Shown here: positions 51,135 to 61,074 of the stretch, piece after piece | How positions within the stretch are numbered: the stretch's first letter is position 1 | Layout: every line of letters starts with the position of its first letter | NCBI RefSeq assembly: GCF_004339595.1 | Contig: NZ_SMFU01000008.1 | Span: forward strand, 1-64,000 | DNA length: 64,000 bases | Source of the DNA: Marinobacterium mangrovicola | Lineage (GTDB): Bacteria; Pseudomonadota; Gammaproteobacteria; Pseudomonadales; Balneatricaceae | Direction of reading: 5' to 3' | The notes under the pieces: generated by a model | Told to the model about the DNA's origin: nothing | Databases searched by the model: none | What the model saw: only the letters and a program-made list of their open reading frames with translations | Translations under genes and position numbers: made by a program

Positions 51135-51281
51135 CAAATGACTCCCGTCTCTACACGCAGCAATAGTCCGGAGCGCAGACTAAGAGGGGGGAGGTCAAGT
51201 GTCAATCAGCTTATCGAATGCTGTGGATAAGTATATAGCGTCTGAGTCCGAACGGAGCCAAAACTTTGCTATCGCAACGCC
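51135..51281. promoter_or_regulatory. Spacer upstream of zapB
   Basis: About 150 nt between zapB and the flgT 3' end, both on the minus strand. It presumably holds the zapB promoter. It contains a DnaA-box-like 9-mer TGTGGATAA (51222-51230); one box alone is not an origin. Confidence 0.4.
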
Positions 51282-52496
51282 TTATCGCAGCACTGCGATA
51301 TCATCACGCTGGATGTTGTGGCTGAGGCTGTCGCCGACGATGCGGCCGCGGGAGAAGCCAGGCTGAACCGTCTCAATCTTCAGTGTGACCTGGGTGTCAT
51401 TCAGCTCGGAATAGGCACGCATCTGGTCGTCGTAGAAGGTCATGCGGCGAAGTATGGTGAAGCTGTCATCCTTCTTAACGCCCTGAGTGCTGCCGGCTTC
51501 TATCCAGATCTGATCGCCGCTGGTTCGGCTGATACGGGTAGCCAGAGACTCGCAGCGCAGGCGTTCATCGAGCCAGCCGGAGGTATCGTCGATCAGTGCT
51601 TTCACCTGCTGACCGTAATCCTGTTGCCAGAATACGGCACTGCCAAAACCGGTGCGTTCTTCCCGGGGGCGGGTCCAGCGACCCTGGGTATGAAACAGCT
51701 TGCGCTCTAGCAGCTGTCCGCTGAGGCCGTCGTAAATAAACAGCTCCAGTGCCAGATTGCGCAGGTGGCGTTTGCTCTTGTAGTCGGCGTCGTTATACAG
51801 ATCGACGAAAATATTGGGTTCTTTGGGGCCCACCGGCGTGCGCATGGACATATCACGGATCACGCCGGAAATGATGAACTGCGCCTGGAGTGGCTCGCCG
51901 CTGCTGTGCAGGGCATTGCTCAGGCCGCCATCGGGTAATTGATTGGTGGGCGCGGTGGCGGCATCACGAATCAGGTTGCTACGGCTGAAGTCCAGCGGCT
52001 CAATAGCGCTGCTCTGTTGCAGTCCCTGGGCGAGAAGGCTTGGCAGGCGTGACTGAATTTCGCCGAGTGAGCCGGCGCTGGCCTGACCGGGATTGCTGAG
52101 CGGGAACAGTGTCAGGGCCACCCGTTTGCGGTGGCTGAGTGCATTGGGAGAGGGGCAGGAGGCGTTTTCCATTACCTCGGCGCTGATCCGCACGATCAGC
52201 ATCTTGTTCTCGATCCGTTCATCCAGAACCTGCACGTTGCTCACCGTACCGAAGGTCTGGATCTTCATATCATCCACTTCGAGTACGCCGTCGCGGATCT
52301 CCTGAGTGGTGGAGATGTAGGCTGCGGCCTGCAGGGATGCCGCCTGACGAGCGTCGGCGATCGCCTGTTCGCGGGCCGAGGTAATATCGCCGTTGATCAC
52401 CAGGGCACGTCCCTCGGCCTCGACCGGGATGGCCTGGACAGGAAGGGCGATTGCCAGTGTCAGGAGAACCAGCAGATGGCGAACAATACTCAACAT
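51282..52496 (-). CDS. flgT: Flagellar assembly protein FlgT (H-ring)
   Basis: This 404-aa periplasmic protein has a signal peptide ending near residue 22 (VQAIPVEA). The N-domain (AIADARQAASLQAAAY) and the middle and C-terminal domains are typical of FlgT, which forms the H-ring around the basal body and supports PomAB-type stators in Vibrio. It is divergent from flgO-flgP, the other H-ring genes. Length fits. Confidence 0.9.
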   Translation of the reverse strand: MLSIVRHLLVLLTLAIALPVQAIPVEAEGRALVINGDITSAREQAIADARQAASLQAAAYISTTQEIRDGVLEVDDMKIQTFGTVSNVQVLDERIENKMLIVRISAEVMENASCPSPNALSHRKRVALTLFPLSNPGQASAGSLGEIQSRLPSLLAQGLQQSSAIEPLDFSRSNLIRDAATAPTNQLPDGGLSNALHSSGEPLQAQFIISGVIRDMSMRTPVGPKEPNIFVDLYNDADYKSKRHLRNLALELFIYDGLSGQLLERKLFHTQGRWTRPREERTGFGSAVFWQQDYGQQVKALIDDTSGWLDERLRCESLATRISRTSGDQIWIEAGSTQGVKKDDSFTILRRMTFYDDQMRAYSELNDTQVTLKIETVQPGFSRGRIVGDSLSHNIQRDDIAVLR

Positions 52497-52627
52497 AGAC
52501 CGAGGCTGACCGATACAAGTAGTGACAGGACTTGCGAGAATGTAGCATAGAGCTGTTTCGGATAGGAATGTCGCTCCCGCAGGCTGAGCGTGTTAAAAGC
52601 TCGGGCAGTGAGAGCAAGGGTTTAAAC

Positions 52628-52661
52628 AGGAAAGGTAACTCGCCGATGATCTCGCCGATAA
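52628..52661 (+). promoter_or_regulatory. Sigma-28-like -10 motifs at the flgO start
   Basis: GCCGATGA (52643-52650) with TAAACAGG 11 nt upstream, and an exact GCCGATAA at 52654-52661, match the FliA -10 element. Both overlap the flgO start codon region, so they may be chance codons or may mark a later true start. Tentative. Confidence 0.25.
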
Positions 52662-53371
52662 ACAAGGTGACAGCTGTAACAGCAGCATTGATGCTGACGC
52701 TGCTTGCCGGCTGCGCATCGCAGGAAGCTGCACTGGAGCCTGTGCAGGTGGAGCGCTTTGGCCCCGAGGCTCTGGCACAGGTCGAGTCGGTACTCAATCC
52801 TGGCGCTGAAAGCGGTCGCGTAGGGCGCACGGTAGCGCTGGCTCAGGTGAGTGATGCTGATGGATCTGTGGACCCTGTCAGCGAAGCGGTGCAGCAGATG
52901 GCCGGGCAACTGGTATCCGGGCTGGATGATAACCGCATTCGGCGTCTGCCGATGGCGGTGCTGAAATTTCATGATCTGATGCAGCGCGATAGAGTCGGGC
53001 CGATAGGCGAGCGTCTCAGTGACAGCTTTATTTTCCAGCTGGAGCATCTGGGTTATAACCTGGTGGATTATCGCGCCGTGAGTCTGACCACTACCGCGAA
53101 GCCGGAGCTGGACCCCTCATCCTTGTCGCTGCTGCGCAGAACCCATCGCATCTATTTTGTTTTGACCGGCACCTATGCCCGTCAGCCCAACGGTCTGGTG
53201 ATCAACGCGCGAGTGCTGGATACCACCACGCGCCAGGTGCTGGCGTCCGGCCAAACCCATATCTCCAATGAGCAGCTGGAGGGGCGCTGGCCCGGTTACG
53301 ATCCTTTGCGGGCGCTGCAATCCGGTATGATTATCGAAAACCGACAGGGGCCTGTGGGCCTCGACCGCTGA
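52646..53371 (+). CDS. flgO: Flagellar H-ring lipoprotein FlgO
   Basis: This is a lipoprotein of about 241 aa with lipobox LLAGC (Cys23). The FlgO domain at about 95-225 contains IGERLSDSFIFQLE and the VLTGTYARQPNGLVINARVLD region, split here by position. I chose ATG at 52646 with AGGAAAGG upstream. FlgO and FlgP form outer H-ring layers of sheathed or polar flagella in Vibrio. flgP follows after 16 nt. Confidence 0.88.
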   Translation: MISPINKVTAVTAALMLTLLAGCASQEAALEPVQVERFGPEALAQVESVLNPGAESGRVGRTVALAQVSDADGSVDPVSEAVQQMAGQLVSGLDDNRIRRLPMAVLKFHDLMQRDRVGPIGERLSDSFIFQLEHLGYNLVDYRAVSLTTTAKPELDPSSLSLLRRTHRIYFVLTGTYARQPNGLVINARVLDTTTRQVLASGQTHISNEQLEGRWPGYDPLRALQSGMIIENRQGPVGLDR

Positions 53372-53387
53372 GCCAGGCAGGAACAGA

Positions 53388-53858
53388 ATGGTGAAAAAAC
53401 TTAATTTCGTATGCGCTTTGCTGGCACTGGTGATGCTCAGTGGTTGCGAGACCATCGCCCAGGGATTCTCCGATACGGTGGATGCGATGCCGGATGTGGA
53501 TCATACACCGAGAATCGAAAAGTCGGCTCAGCCGCACTGGGTCAGCGCTACCGGGTATGCGCCGATCAGTCTGCAGCCCGGCGAGACGCCGCAGCAGAAA
53601 GTGCTGATGGCGATGCGCGCTTCGAAGCTGCGCGCCTACCAGGAGTTAGCCGGCGTGATTCATGGCCAGTACCTTTATGGCACCACCCAGGTGGATGACA
53701 TGGTGGTGAGTAATGACCGCTTTAAGACCGCGGTGGCAGGCATCGTGCGTGGCGCCCGGGTGGTGAAATCCTACCCCGTACAGGATGATACCTACGCCAC
53801 GGTGCTGGAAGTGGATATGAACCAGGTGCAGCGCGCCTGGGTGCGCGCCAGCGAGTAA
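53388..53858 (+). CDS. flgP: Flagellar outer-membrane lipoprotein FlgP
   Basis: This 156-aa protein has lipobox MLSGC (Cys20) and a mature LPP20/FlgP domain (SATGYAPIS, AMRASKLRAYQELAG). In Vibrio and Campylobacter FlgP is a basal-disk/H-ring component near the outer membrane. It follows flgO by 16 nt as an operon and converges with the DUF1244 gene. Length fits. Confidence 0.9.
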   Translation: MVKKLNFVCALLALVMLSGCETIAQGFSDTVDAMPDVDHTPRIEKSAQPHWVSATGYAPISLQPGETPQQKVLMAMRASKLRAYQELAGVIHGQYLYGTTQVDDMVVSNDRFKTAVAGIVRGARVVKSYPVQDDTYATVLEVDMNQVQRAWVRASE

Positions 53859-53875
53859 AGCCGACTGCTCCTGAC

Positions 53876-54169
53876 TTATTTCTCCTGACTTTTCTCGAAG
53901 GCAGCCAGCTGTTCGGCGGTTGCCTCCTGCTGATATTTCTTCTTCCAGTCGCTGTACGGCTCGCCGTAGACCAGCTCGCGGGCCTGTTCGTAGTCCACTG
54001 CCTCACCACGCTCCTCGGCGGCAGCTGAGTACCACTTGGACAGGCAGTTGCGGCAGAATCCGGCCAGGTTCATCAGGTCGATGTTCTGCACATCCTTGCG
54101 TTCATCCAGGTGCTGCAGCAGACGGCGGAACACCGCAGCCTCGATCTCGGTACGTTTTTCGTCGTTCAT
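53876..54169 (-). CDS. DUF1244 family protein
   Basis: This 97-aa soluble helical protein has the motif LMNLAGFCRNCLSKWY (CxxC near 41-44), the mark of DUF1244. Its function is unknown. It ends the probable map-glnD-DUF1244 unit, 41 nt after glnD, and converges with flgP. Confidence 0.88.
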   Translation of the reverse strand: MNDEKRTEIEAAVFRRLLQHLDERKDVQNIDLMNLAGFCRNCLSKWYSAAAEERGEAVDYEQARELVYGEPYSDWKKKYQQEATAEQLAAFEKSQEK

Positions 54170-54210
54170 ACTCTTATCCCATCACTCGCTTGCTTGTTTC
54201 TTATCGTTGA

Positions 54211-56907
54211 TTATTGGGTGTGCTGGACGTGTTCGTCGAGCTGTTCGCAGATCGCTTTCTGTAGACGCTCACAGAGCTGTGGATCGCTGATCGGCTGATC
54301 GTTGAGGTCGGTGATGAAGAAAAAGTCCTCCACTCGCTCACCCACGTTGGCGATCTTCGCCTTGCGCAGGGTGATGCCGAACTCGACGAAGATATGACCG
54401 ATACGTGCCAGCAGTCCGGGACGGTCTGCAGTAATCACTTCCAGTACGGTCTGCTGCAGGTTTGGATCGTTGCTCACCAGCACCCGGGTCTTGGTGGCAA
54501 AAGCCTTGAGCTGTCGCGGTACGCGACGCTGGACGATATCGGGGTAGTCGTCCGGGTCGTCCAGTTCTTCCACCAGGCGCTGCCGGATGTCGTTCAGATA
54601 ATCCGGGTTATCGGACAGCGGCTGGTCGTCGTCGGTCAGTACCGTGTAGTTGTTCAGCGCGTAGCCGTTTTCACTGACGATAATGCGCGCATCCTGAACG
54701 CTCAGCTGAAGCTGATCCAGGGTGGATACCGTGGCGGCGAACAGGTTGGGGGCGTCCTTGGTATAGATGAAGATTTCCGTGGCGCCCTCATGGCTGCGGT
54801 AAGAGGTTTTCTCCAGCGTAACCAGGGGAATCTCAGGGTAGGGGTGCTCCAGAATCGCCTGGGTGTGATGAGCGATCGCCTTGGGTTCTTCACGCAGGAA
54901 GTAGTCGTCGCCCAGGGTTTCCCAGAGCTCGCGGGCAGCCTGTTCGGAAACGCCCATGCGGGACAGCGCCTGCAGCGCTTCGTGCTGTACCTGGGCGATG
55001 CGCTCGGTCTTGTTGACCGGGTTTTCCAGGCCGCGACGCAGTGCGCGCTTGGTTTCCATGTAGAGCTGGCGCAGCAGGCTGGCTCGCCAGCTGTTCCATA
55101 GCGTGTGGTTGGTGGCGTTGATATCGGCCACCGTCAGCACATAGAGATAATCCAGGTGGATGCTGTCGCAGACCTGCTCGGCGAAAGTATGGATCACCTG
55201 CGGGTCTGACAGATCGCGGCGCTGGGCCGTCATCGACATCTTCAGGTGGTTACGTACCAGCCAGGCGATCAGCTGGGTGTCCCACTGGGCGATATGGTGA
55301 CGGCGACAGAAGGCGATCACATCATCAGCGCCCAGTTCTGAATGGTCGCCGCCGCGGCCCTTGGCGATATCATGGTAGAGGCCGGCGATGTAGAGCAGCT
55401 CGATCTTCGGCAGCTGATTCACCACCCGGTGCGCCACCGGCAGGCTGTCGCGGTGATCGCGGTGGCGGAACTGACGCATCATCTGAATCACCTTCAGCGT
55501 ATGCGCATCTACGGTGTAGATGTGGAACAGATCGTGCTGCATCTGACCGACGATACGACCGAACTCCGGCAGATAGCGTCCCAGAATGCCATAACGGTTC
55601 ATCCGCTTGAGCTCGGTGGATACGCCCTCGGGTGAGCGCAGCAGCTCCATAAACAGCGAAGTATTGCGGATATCGTTGCGGAAGGTGTCGTCCACCAGGT
55701 GGCGGTGGTTGCGGATCAGGCGGATGGTGGAAGCACGTACGCCCTTGATCTCGGGGTGCTGTGCCATCAGTACGAACAGTTCCATCAGCGCAAAGGGATG
55801 GTGTTCGAACACCTTGTCGTAGGTCACCTCCAGGTAGTCGTTATGGACCTGAAAGCGGTTGTTCAGTGGGCGCAGGTGCTGTTCATCCTCCGCACGAAGT
55901 ATGACCTCGTCGAAGTACTGCAGCAGCATGTCGTTGAACTCCGACATCGCCTTGGCGACGCGGTAGTACTTGCTCATGAACTGTTCGACCGCCAGGGCGC
56001 TTTCGTCGTCCTGGTATTTGAAAAAATCGGCCAGCGATCGCTGATGGTCGAACAGTAGCCTGTCTTCACGGCGGCCGCTGATCATGTGCAGAGCGTAGCG
56101 CACGGTCCAGAGGTAGAGCTCGCCGCTGTTGAGCGTATCCAGCTCCGACTCGGTCAGAAAGCCGTGGGCCACCAGATCGCGGATATAGGTAGCACCGAAG
56201 TGGCGTTTCGCGACCCAGCCGATGGTCTGCAGATCGCGCAGGCCCCCGGGTGAGTTCTTCAGGTTGGGCTCAAGGTTGTACTCGGTGTTGTTGGTCTTTT
56301 CATGACGCTCTTTCTGCTCGGCGTACTTGGCGCGGAAGAACTCCTTGTCGGTCCAGGCGCCTTCGGAGGTGACGCGTTCGTACATCTCTTCCTGCAGCTT
56401 TTCGCTGCCGACGATGGTACGTGACTCAATCAGGTTGGTGGCGATGGTAATATCGTTGCGCGATTCCTGATAGCAGTCCTCGATGGTGCGCACGCTGGAG
56501 CCGATGTCGAGGCCGATGTCCCAGAGCAGCGTCAGGAAGCTGCTGATGCTCTCTTCGAAACTCTCCGCCTCGATACCGTTCACCAGGATGAGGATGTCCA
56601 CATCCGAAAACGGGTGCAGCTCGCCCCGGCCGTAACCACCCACGGCGACCAGGGCGACACTGTTGGCGTCGGGCCACTCAAAACGGTGCCAGGCCAGCGT
56701 CAGGATCTGATCCAGTACCCAGGCGCGCCCATACACCAGGTGGCGTATATCTTCGCCCTGGCGGAAGGCTTCGTTCATCGTTTCCTGGGAGTCGTGCAGC
56801 GCCTGCTTCAGAACCTTGAACGGCGGGTTCTGTTCAAGCTCCTGGGATAGCGACGCGACATCCAGGTAGCGGGCGAACTGCTCGGTTGGCTGGGTACGGG
56901 TTGTCAT
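54211..56907 (-). CDS. glnD: PII uridylyltransferase/uridylyl-removing enzyme
   Basis: This 898-aa bifunctional nitrogen sensor uridylylates PII when glutamine is low. The nucleotidyltransferase domain has GGYGRGE at 90-96 and Asp102/Asp104. The HD domain (YHDIAKGRGGDHSELG near 510) removes UMP, and two ACT domains at the C-terminus bind glutamine. It connects to glnA and ntrBC in this window. It follows map closely on the minus strand, as in E. coli. Confidence 0.97.
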   Translation of the reverse strand: MTTRTQPTEQFARYLDVASLSQELEQNPPFKVLKQALHDSQETMNEAFRQGEDIRHLVYGRAWVLDQILTLAWHRFEWPDANSVALVAVGGYGRGELHPFSDVDILILVNGIEAESFEESISSFLTLLWDIGLDIGSSVRTIEDCYQESRNDITIATNLIESRTIVGSEKLQEEMYERVTSEGAWTDKEFFRAKYAEQKERHEKTNNTEYNLEPNLKNSPGGLRDLQTIGWVAKRHFGATYIRDLVAHGFLTESELDTLNSGELYLWTVRYALHMISGRREDRLLFDHQRSLADFFKYQDDESALAVEQFMSKYYRVAKAMSEFNDMLLQYFDEVILRAEDEQHLRPLNNRFQVHNDYLEVTYDKVFEHHPFALMELFVLMAQHPEIKGVRASTIRLIRNHRHLVDDTFRNDIRNTSLFMELLRSPEGVSTELKRMNRYGILGRYLPEFGRIVGQMQHDLFHIYTVDAHTLKVIQMMRQFRHRDHRDSLPVAHRVVNQLPKIELLYIAGLYHDIAKGRGGDHSELGADDVIAFCRRHHIAQWDTQLIAWLVRNHLKMSMTAQRRDLSDPQVIHTFAEQVCDSIHLDYLYVLTVADINATNHTLWNSWRASLLRQLYMETKRALRRGLENPVNKTERIAQVQHEALQALSRMGVSEQAARELWETLGDDYFLREEPKAIAHHTQAILEHPYPEIPLVTLEKTSYRSHEGATEIFIYTKDAPNLFAATVSTLDQLQLSVQDARIIVSENGYALNNYTVLTDDDQPLSDNPDYLNDIRQRLVEELDDPDDYPDIVQRRVPRQLKAFATKTRVLVSNDPNLQQTVLEVITADRPGLLARIGHIFVEFGITLRKAKIANVGERVEDFFFITDLNDQPISDPQLCERLQKAICEQLDEHVQHTQ

Positions 56908-56941
56908 AACGCGGTTTACTCCGTTACTGCGGACAGGACGA

Positions 56942-57712
56942 TCAGAGCTTTTCTTCTGCGCGTAGAGTCAGGATCTCGTGACCTTCCGGGGTGACCAGGA
57001 TCGTATGCTCATACTGGGCGGTCAGGCGGCGATCCGCGGTTTCTACGGTCCAGCCGTCACGCTTGTTCAGTTTTACGTGGCGCTTGCCGGCGTTGATCAT
57101 CGGTTCGATGGTCAGGCACATGCCCGCTTCCAGGACTTCGCCAGTGCCGGCGCGGCCGTAATGCAGAACCTGTGGGTCTTCATGGAAGCCGGCGCCGATG
57201 CCGTGACCGCAGTACTCGCGGACAACGGAGTAGTGGTGGCTTTCGGCGTGCTTCTGGATAACCGCACCGATATCTCCCAGGTGTACGCCCGGTTTGACCA
57301 GTTCAATACCCAGGTTCATGCACTCCTGAGTCACCTGGCACAAACGCTCGGCATGGGGGGCGATTTCACCGACGAAGAACATCTTGCTGGTATCGCCGTG
57401 GTAACCATCCTTAATGACGGTGATGTCTATATTAAGGATATCGCCCTGCTTGAGTTTTTTCGGTCCTGGGATGCCGTGGCAGACCACCTGGTTGACCGAA
57501 GTGCAGATCGACTTGGGGAAGCCGTGGTAATTCAGCGGGGCAGGAATCGCTTTCTGCTCGTTGACGATGTAGTCGTGGCAGATGCGGTCGAGCTCTTCGG
57601 TGGTGACGCCCGGGACGACATGCGGCTCGATCATCTCGAGAACTTCGGCAGCCAGACGGCCGGCGACGCGCATTTTTTCGATTTCATCCGGGGTTTTGAT
57701 AATGATGCTCAT
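56942..57712 (-). CDS. map: Methionine aminopeptidase type I
   Basis: This 256-aa enzyme removes the initiator Met. The start at 57712 (MSIIIKTPDEIEKMR) is the family start; the open frame continues upstream only as a shadow of rpsB. Metal ligands lie in NIDITV and DGYHGDTSKMF (two Asp), GHGIG (His), TIEPM (Glu) and QYEHTILV (Glu). It is divergent from rpsB, a conserved order. Confidence 0.97.
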   Translation of the reverse strand: MSIIIKTPDEIEKMRVAGRLAAEVLEMIEPHVVPGVTTEELDRICHDYIVNEQKAIPAPLNYHGFPKSICTSVNQVVCHGIPGPKKLKQGDILNIDITVIKDGYHGDTSKMFFVGEIAPHAERLCQVTQECMNLGIELVKPGVHLGDIGAVIQKHAESHHYSVVREYCGHGIGAGFHEDPQVLHYGRAGTGEVLEAGMCLTIEPMINAGKRHVKLNKRDGWTVETADRRLTAQYEHTILVTPEGHEILTLRAEEKL

Positions 57713-57970
57713 AAGGCTCCGGGGGTTGGGTGGAGTGGATAGCCTGATTTGTCGTAAAGGCGAGAAAGGTAAATTGTAGCGAAAAACGCCGTAGCATAGA
57801 AAGGCGGCTTCAATAGGACGGTGCTTTGTGGTATAAAAGCGCTCCCAAAAATTCGTGCCCTTGGCACATAACAAAACACACACATGTCGACACGCCGCTC
57901 CTGGGTGCCGCTGACGCGGTTGGACGGTGGGATATGTGGAGGTTTTAACCCGTTCAGAGGAAATATCAGA
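57713..57970 (+). promoter_or_regulatory. rpsB promoter and leader
   Basis: A promoter TTCAAT (57809-57814), 17 nt, TATAAA (57832-57837) would start RNA near 57844 and give a leader of about 127 nt. The leader end has GGAGGTTTTAACCCGTTC, similar to the conserved S2 autoregulatory leader known from E. coli rpsB (inference). A map promoter is also expected in this spacer. Confidence 0.5.
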
Positions 57971-58708
57971 ATGGCTAAAGTAAGCATGCGTGACCTGCTC
58001 AAGGCAGGCGTTCATTTCGGTCACCAGACCCGTTACTGGAACCCGAAGATGTCTCAGTTCATCTTTGGCGCACGCAACAAAATCCATATCATCAACCTTG
58101 AGCACACTCTGCCGGCGCTGAACTCTGCGCTGGACGTGGTCAAAGGTATGGCTGCCAACAAGAACAAGGTTCTTTTCGTCGGTACCAAGCGCGCTGCCGC
58201 TAAGGTCGTGAAGGAAGAAGCTAGCCGTGCTGGCATGCCTTACGTCAACCACCGCTGGCTCGGCGGTATGCTGACTAACTACAAGACTATTCGCCAGTCT
58301 ATCCGTCGTCTGCGTGAGCTCGAAGCTCAGGCTCAGGATGGCACTTTCGAAAAGCTGACCAAGAAAGAGGCGCTGATGCGTACTCGCGAAATGGAAAAGC
58401 TGGAACTGTCCATCGGCGGTATCAAGGACATGGGCGGTCTGCCTGACGCGCTGTTCGTCATCGACGTCGATCACGAGCGTATCGCCGTGAACGAAGCCAA
58501 CAAGCTGGGTATCCCGGTTATCGGTGTTGTCGACACCAACAGCAACCCGGACGGTATCGATCACGTTATCCCGGGTAACGACGATGCTCTGCGTGCGATT
58601 CAGATCTACGCGCAGTCCGTTGCCGATGCATGTGTCGAAGGCGCTGGCGAAAACGCTGGAGATAAGAGCGAATTCGTAGAAGTTGAAGAGCAGAACGCTG
58701 CCGAGTAA
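57971..58708 (+). CDS. rpsB: 30S ribosomal protein S2
   Basis: This 245-aa protein starts at 57971 ([27 protein letters not shown], split), with AGAGGAA upstream. S2 binds 16S rRNA near S1 and the anti-Shine-Dalgarno region. The [13 protein letters not shown] and RWLGGMLTN segments are conserved. It is first in the rpsB-tsf operon and probably represses itself through the leader. Confidence 0.98.
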   Translation: MAKVSMRDLLKAGVHFGHQTRYWNPKMSQFIFGARNKIHIINLEHTLPALNSALDVVKGMAANKNKVLFVGTKRAAAKVVKEEASRAGMPYVNHRWLGGMLTNYKTIRQSIRRLRELEAQAQDGTFEKLTKKEALMRTREMEKLELSIGGIKDMGGLPDALFVIDVDHERIAVNEANKLGIPVIGVVDTNSNPDGIDHVIPGNDDALRAIQIYAQSVADACVEGAGENAGDKSEFVEVEEQNAAE

Positions 58709-58748
58709 TCGGGCTGTCAAAGGCGACTGCTAAGCTTGAACGATTCGC

Positions 58749-58776
58749 AAAGGGGAGCCTGGCTCCCCTTTTTTGG
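58749..58776 (+). terminator. Terminator or attenuator between rpsB and tsf
   Basis: AAGGGGAGCC and GGCTCCCCTT form a 10-bp stem (58750-58770) with a T-run. Since tsf normally shares the rpsB transcript, this is likely a partial terminator that sets the S2 to EF-Ts ratio. Confidence 0.75.
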
Positions 58777-58815
58777 ATTCAGAATTAACGCGAACAATTT
58801 AAAGGGGTAACCGAC

Positions 58816-59676
58816 ATGGCGAACATCTCCGCAGCGATGGTTAAAGATCTGCGTGAACGTACTGGTCTGGGCATGATGGAGTGCAAAAAAGCACTGGTCG
58901 AGGCTGAAGGCGATATCGATAAGGCGATCGACGATCTGCGTAAATCATCCGGTATGAAGGCGGCTAAAAAAGCCAGCCGTGTTGCCGCTGATGGTGTCGT
59001 ATCCGTCAAGGTTGCAGACGACAACAGCTACGCAGTCGTGGTTGAAGTTAACTCTGAAACCGACTTCGTTGCCCGTGATGACAACTTCCTGGGCTTTGTT
59101 GCCAAGGTTGTTGAAAAGGCGTTTGCTGACAAGCAGGAAGACGTTGCTGCCCTGATGGCTGGCGACCTTGAATCTGCTCGTGAAGCACTGGTTCAGAAAA
59201 TCGGCGAAAACATCACCGTGCGCCGTGTGATGGTCGTTGAGGGTGCTGTTGTTGACGGTTACGTTCACAGCAACAACCGTATCGCTTCCATGGTCGTTCT
59301 GGCCGGTGGTGAAGCTGAGCTGGCTCGTGACGTTGCTATGCACGTTGCAGCGGTTAACCCGCGTGTGGCCAAGCCGGAAGATATGCCGCAGGAAGAGCTG
59401 GATCGCGAAAAAGAGATCATCAAGGCTCAGCCGGATATGGAAGGCAAGCCGGAAGAGATCAAGGAAAAGATGGCTGGCGGCCGTCTGAAAAAATTCCTGT
59501 CCGAAAACAGCCTGGTCGAGCAGCCGTTCGTTAAGAACCCGGATCAGACCGTTGGTCAGCTCGTTAAAGCCGCTGGTACCGAACTCGTGTCTTTTGTACG
59601 CGTTGAAGTCGGTGAAGGTATCGAAGTTGAACATAAAGACTTCGCTGCAGAGGTTGCTGAACAGCTGAAAGGCTAA
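58816..59676 (+). CDS. tsf: Elongation factor Ts
   Basis: This 286-aa nucleotide exchange factor for EF-Tu starts with an N-terminal UBA-like part ([19 protein letters not shown]) and has core domains with the [10 protein letters not shown] loop that inserts into EF-Tu. Ribosome site AAAGGGG upstream. A hairpin follows at 59688-59712. Length is typical. Confidence 0.98.
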   Translation: MANISAAMVKDLRERTGLGMMECKKALVEAEGDIDKAIDDLRKSSGMKAAKKASRVAADGVVSVKVADDNSYAVVVEVNSETDFVARDDNFLGFVAKVVEKAFADKQEDVAALMAGDLESAREALVQKIGENITVRRVMVVEGAVVDGYVHSNNRIASMVVLAGGEAELARDVAMHVAAVNPRVAKPEDMPQEELDREKEIIKAQPDMEGKPEEIKEKMAGGRLKKFLSENSLVEQPFVKNPDQTVGQLVKAAGTELVSFVRVEVGEGIEVEHKDFAAEVAEQLKG

Positions 59677-59687
59677 TCAGTAACGTA

Positions 59688-59712
59688 ACGGGCCGGGCTT
59701 CGCCTGGCCCGT
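59688..59712 (+). terminator. Hairpin after tsf
   Basis: ACGGGCC (59688-59694) pairs with GGCCCGT (59706-59712), with further pairing inside. The downstream tail ATTGATGTTTT is only partly T-rich. Confidence 0.55.
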
Positions 59713-59763
59713 ATTGATGTTTTACACTCTGTCTCAGTTCCCACCTCTTTGGAGTATCCACCC

Positions 59764-60510
59764 ATGCCTCCTACCGATAAACACGCAAAATATAAACGTA
59801 TCCTGCTGAAGCTGAGCGGCGAAGCGCTGATGGGCGATGAGAACTTCGGTATCGATCCGAAGGTTCTGAATCGTGTCGCGCTCGAGATCGGGCAGTTGGT
59901 TGGTATCGGCGTGCAGGTCGGGATGGTGATCGGGGGCGGTAACCTGTTCCGCGGTGCAGCACTCAGCGCAGCCGGATTGGATCGGGTCACCGGCGATCAT
60001 ATGGGAATGCTGGCGACAGTGATGAACGCCCTGGCGATGCGAGAAGCGCTTGAGCGCTGCAATATTGCTACCCGCGTCATGTCCGCGATTCCGATGAGCG
60101 GCGTGGTGGATCATTACGATCGCCGTAACGCCATGCGCTACCTGAATCAGGGAGATGTGGTAATCTTTGCCGCCGGTACCGGTAATCCGTTCTTTACCAC
60201 CGATTCCGCAGCCTGTCTGCGTGGTATTGAAATCGAGGCTGACGTGGTGCTGAAGGCAACCAAAGTGGATGGTGTGTTTACCGCTGATCCGATGAAGGAT
60301 CCCAAGGCGGAGCGTTACACTCGTCTGAGCTTTGATGAAGTTTTGGAAAAGCAGTTGGGTGTCATGGACATGACGGCCATCTGTCTGACGCGCGACCATA
60401 ATATGCCGGTGCGCGTGTTCAACATGAATAAGCATGGTGCGCTCGTCAACCTGGTGGTCGGCGGTGACGAAGGCACCCTGATTGACTGCGGCACTACCGC
60501 TGGAGAATAA
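59764..60510 (+). CDS. pyrH: Uridylate kinase
   Basis: This 248-aa UMP kinase is an essential hexamer inhibited by UTP. I chose [24 protein letters not shown] (59764), split by its LKLSGEAL motif; GGAG lies 9 nt upstream. GGGNLFRG and the [15 protein letters not shown] region are typical. It follows tsf and precedes frr with no gap. Confidence 0.97.
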   Translation: MPPTDKHAKYKRILLKLSGEALMGDENFGIDPKVLNRVALEIGQLVGIGVQVGMVIGGGNLFRGAALSAAGLDRVTGDHMGMLATVMNALAMREALERCNIATRVMSAIPMSGVVDHYDRRNAMRYLNQGDVVIFAAGTGNPFFTTDSAACLRGIEIEADVVLKATKVDGVFTADPMKDPKAERYTRLSFDEVLEKQLGVMDMTAICLTRDHNMPVRVFNMNKHGALVNLVVGGDEGTLIDCGTTAGE

Positions 60511-60511
60511 A

Positions 60512-61069
60512 ATGATCAATGAGATAATGTCAGACGCCGAAGCGCGTATGAAGAAAAGTATCGAGTCTCTGACCGAACATTTCAAAAAGATCCGCACGGG
60601 ACGTGCTTCTCCGGCGATTCTGGATGCGGTGCAGGTTTCTTACTACGGCTCCATGATGCCGATTCAACAGGTGGCTAACGTCAGTGTCGAGGATGCTCGC
60701 ACGCTGATGATCAATCCCTGGGAAAAGAAAATGGTGCCGGAGATCGAAAAAGCGATCATGAAGTCCGACCTGGGCCTCAATCCTGCCACCAGTGGCGATG
60801 TGATCCGCGTGCCGATGCCGGCGCTGACCGAAGAGACCCGCAAGGGCTACATTCGTCAGGCGCGTGTTGAAGCGGAAAACGCCCGTGTGGCGATCCGTAA
60901 CATCCGTCGCGATGCCAATGGTGACTTCAAGGATCTGCTGAAGGAAAAAGAGATCACCGAAGACGAAAACCGTCGTGGTGAAGACCAGGTTCAGAAAATT
61001 ACCGACAAGTACGTTGGCGAAGTTGATGCGCTGCTGGCGCAGAAAGAAACTGACCTGATGGAAATCTGA
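60512..61069 (+). CDS. frr: Ribosome recycling factor
   Basis: This 185-aa RRF splits post-termination ribosomes with EF-G. I chose ATG at 60512, which starts one base after the pyrH stop; length equals E. coli RRF. The KIRTGRASP and [13 protein letters not shown] segments are conserved. It is followed by a strong hairpin before uppS. Confidence 0.97.
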   Translation: MINEIMSDAEARMKKSIESLTEHFKKIRTGRASPAILDAVQVSYYGSMMPIQQVANVSVEDARTLMINPWEKKMVPEIEKAIMKSDLGLNPATSGDVIRVPMPALTEETRKGYIRQARVEAENARVAIRNIRRDANGDFKDLLKEKEITEDENRRGEDQVQKITDKYVGEVDALLAQKETDLMEI

Positions 61070-61074
61070 TGCAA

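Noticed and set aside
57713-58720. Upstream extension of map antisense to rpsB
   Set aside because: The extension has no homology, and map has a family-typical start at 57712.
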